Source: Saprospiraceae bacterium
GTDB taxonomy: Bacteria > Bacteroidota > Bacteroidia > Chitinophagales > Saprospiraceae
DNA length: 64,000 nt
NCBI GenBank assembly: GCA_016714445.1
Contig: JADJNF010000003.1
Coordinates: 124,001-188,000 of the forward strand
Direction: 5' to 3'
Shown here: one piece after another, positions 1 through 6,072 of the stretch
Layout of the letters: each line of letters starts with the position of its first letter
Numbering within the stretch: position 1 is the stretch's first letter
Made by a program: the position numbers and the translations under genes
The notes under the pieces: model-generated
Seen by the model: the letters and a program-made list of their open reading frames with translations, nothing else
Databases searched by the model: none
What the model was told of the DNA's origin: nothing

Positions 1-198
1 CCTGAATGGCCAAAAGATGCTATCGCTCCAGGTAAATCCGGTGAAATCAAAGTTGTTTTTGATTCAAAAGGAAAAGGTGCTGTAGGAGGAAAAGAAGATT
101 CTAAAAGAGTTACTGTGACAGCTAACACTGATCCAGTGGATACTTACCTTACTATCAAAGGTAAAGTGGACAAAAAAGAAGAAGCTGCAGGAAAATAA
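1..198 (+). CDS. DUF1573 family protein, C-terminal fragment
   Basis: The window opens inside this frame, which reads about 65 residues from PEWPKDAIAPGKSGEI to a TAA at 196-198. The segment with a PGKSGEIKVVFDSKGK-type strand followed by KRVTVTANTDP and a final beta strand TYLTIKGKV is typical of the Ig-like DUF1573 fold, which is common in periplasmic or outer-surface proteins of Bacteroidota. The family has no established biochemical role. The last residues (DKKEEAAGK) form a charged tail. The N-terminus, including any signal peptide, lies outside the window. The gene is followed directly by a strong terminator, so it ends its transcription unit. Confidence 0.8.
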   Translation, partial: PEWPKDAIAPGKSGEIKVVFDSKGKGAVGGKEDSKRVTVTANTDPVDTYLTIKGKVDKKEEAAGK

Positions 199-225
199 TT
201 TTTTCTGAAACAAAATATATTTTAA

Positions 226-254
226 GGCTGTTCTGATTCAGAGCAGCCTTTTTT
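226..254 (+). terminator. Rho-independent terminator of the DUF1573 gene
   Basis: The arms GGCTGTTCTG (226-235) and CAGAGCAGCC (239-248) pair over ten positions with one G-U, around a three-base loop, and are followed by a run of T. It lies 28 bases after the stop codon. Confidence 0.8.
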
Positions 255-273
255 ATATCCCAATATCTGAATA

Positions 274-1134
274 TTGAAAAATTATCTGAGTCTTATAAAA
301 TTTAGTCACACCATTTTCGCAATGCCATTTGCGATGGTTGGATTTACACTGGGTACAATTCAAAGTAAAGAGGGTTTTGATATTTTTACATTGATTTTTG
401 TAGTATTATGTATGGTGTTTGCAAGAAGCGCTGCCATGGCTTTTAACCGCTGGTTGGACAGAGATATTGACGCTAAAAATCCCCGCACAGTTATCAGAGA
501 AATTCCGTCAGGAGTTATTAAAGCAAATTCTGCCTTTTGGTTTGTAGGAGCCAATTGTGTGTTGTTCATCACATGCACCTGGTTTATTAATATGACTTGT
601 TTTTTACTGAGTCCTGTGGCATTGATGGTTATTCTTGGCTATTCCTATACAAAAAGATTTACAGCTTTGTGCCATTTGGTACTTGGTCTTGGTCTTGCAT
701 TAGCACCTGTTGGGGCTTATCTGGCTGTTACGGGATCATTTGATATTATACCTGTTTTACTTGGAGTATCAGTTCTTTTTTGGGTAGCAGGGTTTGATAT
801 TATTTATGCTTTGCAAGATGAGGATTTTGACAAAACATATGAGTTGAATTCAATACCTGTAGCTTTGGGTCGGGTTAGAGCCATGAGGCTATCTGAGGTG
901 TTTCATTTTTTGTCAGCAATCTCACTTATTTATTCTATCATTTTAGTTTTCTCAAAGTTTGAAATCAGTTATTTGTCTATATTGGCAGTGATTGCTTTTT
1001 TAAGTTTGTTGGTATATCAGCATTTGATCATTAAGCCCAATGATTTATCAAGGGTCAACGTATCTTTTTTTACTACCAATGGGGTAGCAAGTGTGATATT
1101 CGGCAGTTTATTTATTCTTGATCTTTTGATTTAG
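274..1134 (+). CDS. UbiA-family aromatic prenyltransferase (MqnP/UbiA type)
   Basis: A 286-residue polytopic inner-membrane protein of the UbiA superfamily, which joins a polyprenyl diphosphate to an aromatic acceptor in quinone synthesis. Both Mg-diphosphate motifs are visible: N58-x3-D62-x3-D66 (FNRWLDRDID) and D182-x3-D186 in YALQDEDFDKTYELNSIP. The length is normal for the family. The start is a TTG at 274; it is kept because KNYLSLIKFSHTIFAMPFA is the usual conserved N-terminus and the next ATG would remove it. Bacteroidota do not make ubiquinone, so the acceptor is probably a menaquinone precursor; the group usually labelled 4-hydroxybenzoate polyprenyltransferase in this phylum includes MqnP of the futalosine route. 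The exact acceptor cannot be read from sequence. Its stop codon directly abuts that of the convergent rdgB. Confidence 0.85.
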   Translation: MKNYLSLIKFSHTIFAMPFAMVGFTLGTIQSKEGFDIFTLIFVVLCMVFARSAAMAFNRWLDRDIDAKNPRTVIREIPSGVIKANSAFWFVGANCVLFITCTWFINMTCFLLSPVALMVILGYSYTKRFTALCHLVLGLGLALAPVGAYLAVTGSFDIIPVLLGVSVLFWVAGFDIIYALQDEDFDKTYELNSIPVALGRVRAMRLSEVFHFLSAISLIYSIILVFSKFEISYLSILAVIAFLSLLVYQHLIIKPNDLSRVNVSFFTTNGVASVIFGSLFILDLLI

Positions 1135-1716
1135 CTATTTTTCAATTTTCAAAAAATCTATCAGTTTGTTTACCGCATTTGCTCTGTGGCTGATTTTGTT
1201 TTTAATATTAGCGTCAAGATCTGCAAATGTTTTTTCATGACCATCAGGAATAAAGATTGGATCATAGCCAAAACCTTTATTTCCGGATTTTAAAGTTGCA
1301 ATTTCACCATTTACCAACCCTTCAAAATATTGGACACCATCGTTGGTAACGTAAGCAATCACTGTCCTGAAACGTGCTTTTCGGTCTTCTTTGCCCAGCA
1401 TTTCTCTCAATAATTTATCCATGTTAAGTGCCGGGTTTTTGGAGTCACCCGCATAACGCGCAGTATGTACTCCCGGAGCAAGGTTGAGACAAAATACTTC
1501 AAGTCCGGTATCTTCAGATAAAGATGGGAGCCCTGTTTTGTCGTAGAGGTAGCTTGCTTTTATTAACGCATTTTCTTCTAAAGTGGCGCCTGTTTCGGCT
1601 ATTTCTTGGTACAAACCAATATCCTTTAAACCCAATATCCGGAAATCAGGTAAAATCAATCTTATTTCTTCCAGCTTGTGTAAATTGTTTGTAGCAAATA
1701 TCAAGGTATTGTCCAT
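1135..1716 (-). CDS. rdgB: RdgB/HAM1-type non-canonical purine NTP pyrophosphatase
   Basis: A 193-residue cytosolic enzyme that hydrolyses dITP, ITP and XTP to monophosphates and so cleans the nucleotide pool. Family signatures appear in order: FATNNLHKLEEI at the N-terminus (substrate loop), SEDTGLEV around residues 67-74 (catalytic acidic residues, replacing the more usual ADDSGLEV), PGVHTARYAG, NKGFGYDPIF and the closing SHRANA motif. Length matches the family. The ATG at 1716 gives the standard N-terminus. It is convergent with the UbiA-type gene with no bases between the stops. A decayed small gene lies just upstream on the same strand. Confidence 0.95.
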   Translation of the reverse strand: MDNTLIFATNNLHKLEEIRLILPDFRILGLKDIGLYQEIAETGATLEENALIKASYLYDKTGLPSLSEDTGLEVFCLNLAPGVHTARYAGDSKNPALNMDKLLREMLGKEDRKARFRTVIAYVTNDGVQYFEGLVNGEIATLKSGNKGFGYDPIFIPDGHEKTFADLDANIKNKISHRANAVNKLIDFLKIEK

Positions 1717-1731
1717 GGTGAAAGTTTAGTT

Positions 1732-1941
1732 TTATTGTAAAAACATCTGCTGAAGTTTAACCCACAACTGCTGTTTTTTTTGCGGGAAAGTGTTTAAGTC
1801 TTTGATTGACTCACTGAGCAGCATTCTTGAATGGTCAAATTTGAGTATCTCATACCATTTATAATCTATATTTAACCCAAGCTGCTCAGGAAGAACACCA
1901 AATGCGATGACATCTTTGTACTGAACAGGTAAGGTGCCCAC
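1732..1941 (-). CDS. C-terminal remnant of a decayed small protein gene
   Basis: This 69-codon frame has only a weak GTG start and stays open upstream without an ATG. Its text (FGVLPEQLGLNIDYKWY, then LLSESIKDL, then KQQLWVKLQQMF) resembles the end of a Bacteroidota family of about 140 residues that I recall only loosely, possibly comparable to DNA polymerase III psi-like (HolD) proteins; this is a weak assignment. Reading back on the same strand, coherent protein text continues in other frames to an ATG at 2159, requiring three single-base shifts. Two of these lie in homopolymers (a run of seven T at 2141-2147 and a run of five T near 2030). The whole locus 1732-2159 is therefore best regarded as a frameshifted gene just upstream of rdgB. 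Confidence 0.5.
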   Translation of the reverse strand: MGTLPVQYKDVIAFGVLPEQLGLNIDYKWYEILKFDHSRMLLSESIKDLNTFPQKKQQLWVKLQQMFLQ

Positions 1942-2252
1942 AGAAAATATATCTCCTTTATATATTTTTAAGAAAAAAATATCTTTATCAAAGTCATATT
2001 TTATAGCAGAAATTAATTTTTGAGGTCATTTCTTCATCCTGTCCAAAAGAGTCTGATTCGGTGATACATAAGAGTCCCCGACTTCCATCTCCTATAAGAT
2101 TAATGGTGAGGAATCAAATTCAGGAATGGGATACACTGTATTTTTTTATGGTTTGACATCAGAATTTAATTTCTAAAAACTTAAAAATATAAAATATTGT
2201 TTGATTATTGTAAAAAATAATGCTACTTTATAAAATTATATAAAATATATCA

Positions 2253-2260
2253 TACTTTTG
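2253..2260 (+). promoter_or_regulatory. Bacteroidota -7 promoter element for the aminotransferase
   Basis: TACTTTTG matches the TAnnTTTG consensus. It stands about 125 bases before the aminotransferase ATG, leaving a fairly long leader in which I see no recognisable riboswitch. Confidence 0.55.
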
Positions 2261-2384
2261 TAGTGCAAAATAAAGACTTTTTGTTTGTAAGACAAATTTT
2301 ACGTATTAATGAAGGTGTTTTAATCTTTAAAATTTGTTTGAATCGACCTAACCAAATGTTTAAATAACCTAAATCACATACCCG

Positions 2385-3113
2385 ATGAGTTATTCATTTA
2401 AAATCACCAAAACAGATCAGTCGTCACTTTCAAAAGTGGATTTTAACAACATACCGTTTGGAAAGACTTTTTCCGATCATATGTTTGTAGCTGATTATAT
2501 CCATGGGGAATGGACCAATTTTGAAATAAGGCCTGTGGCACCTATACCCACGCATCCCGGAAACATGGCTTGGCATTATGGTCAGTCTATTTTTGAAGGA
2601 ATGAAGGCAACAAAGGATGCTGAAGGTCATGCGTTATTATTCAGACCTGAAATGCATGCCAAAAGGATTAATGCATCTGCCAGACGAATGTGTATGCCCG
2701 AAATACCGGAAGATTTATTTCTTCAGGCTATTCATACTCTTGTGGATATGGAGAAAGCATGGATTCCGCCACAGACCGGTTCTGCTTTGTACATCAGACC
2801 ATTTATGTATGCCACCGACGAAACGATAGGGGTCAAAGCATCAGATACGTATAAGTTTATAATTTTTGTGATGCCCGTTGGTCCATATTACAGTCAGCCT
2901 GTAAAGCTACTTGCACAGGATACTTACGTCAGAGCAGTAGTTGGTGGGGTAGGTGAGGCCAAAGCATCAGGCAATTATGCTGCTTCACTTTTACCTGCTA
3001 CTATGGCAAGAAAAGAAGGTTATGATCAGGTGATGTGGTTAGATGGAGTTCATAAAAAGTATATTCAGGAAGTAGGTACCATGAACATATTTTTGTTATC
3101 GGAGATGAAGTGA
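2385..3113 (+). CDS. ilvE: Branched-chain amino acid aminotransferase, N-terminal part (frameshifted)
   Basis: Fold-type IV PLP enzyme that interconverts branched-chain amino acids and their 2-oxo acids in the cytosol. Group II features are present: SIFEGMKA, LYIRPFMYATDETIGV, and GGVGEAKASGNYAAS with the Schiff-base lysine at K193. After GTMNIF the frame runs into LLSEMK and stops. One extra T in the run 3090-3094 would restore the expected MNIFFVIGDEVITPNLDG, which is exactly the frame of the following open frame. The two parts together give about 351 residues, the family's normal length. This is therefore one gene broken by a one-base deletion, either real or an assembly error in a homopolymer. 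Confidence 0.9.
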   Translation: MSYSFKITKTDQSSLSKVDFNNIPFGKTFSDHMFVADYIHGEWTNFEIRPVAPIPTHPGNMAWHYGQSIFEGMKATKDAEGHALLFRPEMHAKRINASARRMCMPEIPEDLFLQAIHTLVDMEKAWIPPQTGSALYIRPFMYATDETIGVKASDTYKFIIFVMPVGPYYSQPVKLLAQDTYVRAVVGGVGEAKASGNYAASLLPATMARKEGYDQVMWLDGVHKKYIQEVGTMNIFLLSEMK

Positions 3114-3439
3114 TTACACCCAATCTGGATGGAGCTATTCTGGCTGGAATTACCAGAGATTGTATTATTACTTTGCTTAAGGATAAAGGTTATAAATTAA
3201 CTGAGCGACCGATCACCATCGATGAAGTATTGAAAGCAAATGAAGATGGGAAGTTGGTGGAGATATTTGGCACTGGTACCGCTGCAGTGATAGCTCCCGT
3301 AGAAAAATTAAAATATAAGGATACAGTTATTTCTTTAGATATGGATAAAAGAAATATAAGTAAATTCGCTTATGATACCATTAATGGTATTCGTAATCGA
3401 AGTATAGAAGATAAATTTGGGTGGATAGTTCCTGCATAA
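3110..3439 (+). CDS. ilvE: Branched-chain amino acid aminotransferase, C-terminal part (frameshifted)
   Basis: The continuation of the upstream aminotransferase in the +1 frame. It carries the C-terminal signatures ITPNLDGAILAGITRD, LTERPITIDEV and EIFGTGTAAVIAPV, which bind the PLP phosphate and substrate. The GTG at 3110 is not a natural start; the coding sequence simply enters this frame from the T-run near 3092. It ends with FGWIVPA, a normal C-terminus, and is followed by a clear terminator. As separate peptides neither half would be active. See the preceding entry for the break. Confidence 0.9.
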   Translation: MITPNLDGAILAGITRDCIITLLKDKGYKLTERPITIDEVLKANEDGKLVEIFGTGTAAVIAPVEKLKYKDTVISLDMDKRNISKFAYDTINGIRNRSIEDKFGWIVPA

Positions 3440-3466
3440 TTTAGATGCTATCTATAGTTTTAGAAT

Positions 3467-3507
3467 GAAAAGCCGGAGGATTTATTTCTTTCCGGCTTTT
3501 CTTTTTT
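3467..3507 (+). terminator. Rho-independent terminator after ilvE
   Basis: The arms AAAGCCGG and CCGGCTTT flank a short A/T-rich loop and are followed by a C and six T. It lies about 30 bases after the aminotransferase stop. Confidence 0.8.
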
Positions 3508-3983
3508 ATACCGACGAGAATTTATTTTACAAAAAATTCTATCGGTATTATACTCAAAATAAATAAATTATCAAACGAGATTTTCTCAAACCAATTTATT
3601 TTTAGTATATTTCAGTGAATAGTCCTGAAATACGCTGAATAGAGATAGATTTATAAAATGTGTTCGGATAACACTTTCGGATATTACTAAAGTTGAGTCA
3701 TCTCCGAAAAGTATAATTTAGCCATAAAGGCACAAAAACACAAAGAATCACTAATTTTAAAAAATCATAATCATTACTTTGTGAATATTAGAGTCTTCGA
3801 GACTTAGTGGCATTTTTTTTTACTTTTCGGTGCGGGCTCGAAGTTAAATATTAAAATAAATTATGGATAAGTACATTGTTATAGAAATATGATTATATTT
3901 GAAGTGATTATTTCGTTATTGTGTATTGTAAACATAACAATTGAACGAATATTAAATTTCTAAACAATTTAAAACATTTAATT
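3508..3983. other. Gene-free stretch with a dispersed palindromic repeat
   Basis: No coding frame is convincing here. The recognisable content is the repeat at 3721-3812, described separately. The rest is A/T-rich spacer that must contain the promoter of the GlsB-type gene, but I see no exact TAnnTTTG element. Confidence 0.5.
3721..3812 (-). repeat. Dispersed imperfect-palindrome repeat, copy 1
   Basis: The reverse strand reads TGCCACTAAG near one end and GCCTTTATGGC at the other. A second copy occurs at 42869-42954 in the opposite orientation. Shared blocks are TGCCACTAAG, TCACAAAG, a central A/T stretch around TTTTTAAAATT, GTGAT-CTTTGTG and the terminal GCCTT-(A)TGGC. No coding potential is visible. 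It looks like a REP- or MITE-type intergenic element. Confidence 0.6.
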
Positions 3984-4235
3984 ATGAATGGTATTTTAGT
4001 AACACTTATTCTTGGTGCAGTAGCAGGATGGTTAGGTAGCCAAATTTACAAAGGAAGTGGATTGGGTCTTTTGGGCAATATCATAGTGGGTATATTGGGA
4101 GGTTTTATAGGATATTGGGGACTTGGAAAGTTAAATGTAAGCTTAGGTACAGGATATATTGGTTACATACTGACTGCTGCTATTGGTGCCATAGTACTTT
4201 TAGTGATTATTAATTTGGTGACAAAAAAGAATTAG
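3984..4235 (+). CDS. GlsB/YeaQ/YmgE-family stress membrane protein
   Basis: An 83-residue protein with three hydrophobic segments separated by glycine-rich turns. AGWLGSQIYKGSGLG and NIIVGILGGFIGYWGLG match the small family formerly called transglycosylase-associated. These are inner-membrane proteins often induced by envelope or general stress; their molecular function is not known. The length is typical. It is monocistronic, with spacer upstream and a bidirectional terminator downstream. Confidence 0.88.
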   Translation: MNGILVTLILGAVAGWLGSQIYKGSGLGLLGNIIVGILGGFIGYWGLGKLNVSLGTGYIGYILTAAIGAIVLLVIINLVTKKN

Positions 4236-4363
4236 ATCCACTTATTTGCAATGATTGTTTAATATATAAGTATTTTTTCAGTTGAGATATTTAAAAGAAA
4301 TTATTTACTACAGGTTAGTAAATGGAATAATATTTTGAAACAAATCTCATCCCTGATTAAATG

Positions 4364-4404
4364 AAAAGGAGCCTTGCAAATAATATCGCAAGGCTCCTTT
4401 TTTA
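4364..4404. terminator. Bidirectional terminator
   Basis: The arms AAAAGGAGCCTTGC and GCAAGGCTCCTTTT are perfectly complementary, with T-runs on both strands. It serves the plus-strand GlsB-type gene and the minus-strand esterase operon whose last stop is at 4464. Confidence 0.85.
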
Positions 4405-4463
4405 CTTACTGGAAATCAAACTAATTCTCTGATGATTTCACAAATTTATTTCTAATGATATGA

Positions 4464-6047
4464 CTACTCAAATACTACCTTTTTGGTCAAAGTTCCTCCG
4501 TCAAACTGCATTTTTACAAGGTACAATCCATTTTGAAGAGACTCTCTTTTTAGAGTAACAGCACTTGAATTTACATTATTGTAATTTCTTACCATTCTTC
4601 CACTGATGTCAAAAACTGCATAAGATTTGATAGGTGTTTCATCAGATACCGTTATGGATATGTCTGTTGTAGCAGGGTTTGGTGACATTTTAAGGTTTAC
4701 ATTAGCATCTGCAAGATCTTTAACTGAACTATTAAAATCACAATTAAGACCTAAAGCTACGCATGCTCGTGGTGCAAAATATCCTACGATGGTATCGATA
4801 TATGTTTTAGCAATTACGGCATCTTTATTACAAGTTGAAGGAGGATTATCAGCTTTTGCCCATTCCCATGGAGAAGATGAATCGTCTGGTGTATCTCTGA
4901 ATTCAAAGTAGCCAATATGACCACTTCTGTTCTTTGCGCCATAAGGGTCAAAACCGGCAGGAATATCTTTAAAGACATCATTATTACCAAATCTGGCCAA
5001 TCTCTCGGCTAAATCTCTGGAACCTGATACTTCTACTACCGGTTGTGGTCCTGTAGCAGTAGGCACATTCAATATATCTGTATCCACCGGTGCAAATGGA
5101 TCAGTATCAACATGGTAAGAAATCAACGGAACTTCTCCATCACTTAACCATGTAGAATCTCCGAGGGCACCTCCCATATTTACACACAATGCAATGTCAT
5201 TGTTAAATCCAACATGATTAGGGATACATAGCGTGTCGCCAACTGGAATTCTTGATAAAGAGTTGTATAATGCATCTACCTTGGTCACAGGCCCTTCTGC
5301 TGTGATTGTACCATTGTACTGTTCTAAGACCATAGGAATATTTGCAGGTGCTATAGGTGGTGTTAATATAAATTTAAGCGGATTATCTGTATTGAATATT
5401 TCAGGATATGACTTCAAATATGCAATAGCTAAAGAAAGATATCCGCCTGTGCCTTGTCCCCAGATAGTAATCTTGTTAGGATCAATACCATGTGGATTTC
5501 CCAATTCAGCCACACTTCTTTTGAAGTATCTGACATAAGTGTTCATGTCCTGTACGCCTCTGTAGGCAGCATTGATTAGAAAATATCTTCTGATTAACTC
5601 TTGTGGGTCTAATGGATTCCATCCCTGTCTGTAATTAATCACAGCTACCACATAGCCCATTTTAGCCAATCTTGTTGCAAACTCAACATTGCTGGAGTCT
5701 CTCATGGTACCACCACATGAACCATTTGCAGGATAAGGGAAGAAATTCCCGGTGTGTACATAGATAATCAAAGGTCTGTCGATCTTTATATCACCTTTTG
5801 GGGAATAAATGTTAGCCACCAATGGTTGTTTAGCCATTCCTAATTGACCTTGGCTCGCAATAAAACGAAGTATAGTAAAATTTGCACCCAGAGGTGAAGG
5901 AGCTGTCGGGTTTACACCAAACTCATCGCCATAAGAAACGTTAACCTCGGAAAACACCTGATCCAGATATCTTCTATTTTGTCCATCAATATTATCTAAA
6001 ACAAATATTGAGAAAAATAGGATAAAAAATTTTGTAAAAATTCGCAT
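4464..6047 (-). CDS. Secreted alpha/beta-hydrolase-fold esterase-like protein with T9SS type A tail
   Basis: A 527-residue protein with an N-terminal signal peptide (about residues 1-22), a carboxylesterase-like alpha/beta-hydrolase domain (about 60-420) and a T9SS type A sorting domain from about residue 450 (SPNPATTDISITV to the C-terminal KKVVFE). The oxyanion region YVHTGNFFPYPANGS and the stretch around VAVINYRQGW fit the fold. The nucleophile elbow reads WGQGTGG (residues 196-202), so the position normally held by serine in GxSxG is glycine 199. Either the enzyme is inactive, a binding protein, or it uses another residue. The gene lies 25 bases downstream of the TonB-dependent receptor gene and is probably co-transcribed with it, hinting at a shared surface substrate. 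Confidence 0.75.
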   Translation of the reverse strand: MRIFTKFFILFFSIFVLDNIDGQNRRYLDQVFSEVNVSYGDEFGVNPTAPSPLGANFTILRFIASQGQLGMAKQPLVANIYSPKGDIKIDRPLIIYVHTGNFFPYPANGSCGGTMRDSSNVEFATRLAKMGYVVAVINYRQGWNPLDPQELIRRYFLINAAYRGVQDMNTYVRYFKRSVAELGNPHGIDPNKITIWGQGTGGYLSLAIAYLKSYPEIFNTDNPLKFILTPPIAPANIPMVLEQYNGTITAEGPVTKVDALYNSLSRIPVGDTLCIPNHVGFNNDIALCVNMGGALGDSTWLSDGEVPLISYHVDTDPFAPVDTDILNVPTATGPQPVVEVSGSRDLAERLARFGNNDVFKDIPAGFDPYGAKNRSGHIGYFEFRDTPDDSSSPWEWAKADNPPSTCNKDAVIAKTYIDTIVGYFAPRACVALGLNCDFNSSVKDLADANVNLKMSPNPATTDISITVSDETPIKSYAVFDISGRMVRNYNNVNSSAVTLKRESLQNGLYLVKMQFDGGTLTKKVVFE

Positions 6048-6072
6048 GTGATAAAGATTTAAAGTTAATAAA

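Noticed and set aside
360..578. 72-codon minus-strand frame inside the UbiA-type gene
   Set aside because: It is fully antisense to a gene with both conserved metal motifs, and has no protein-like features of its own.
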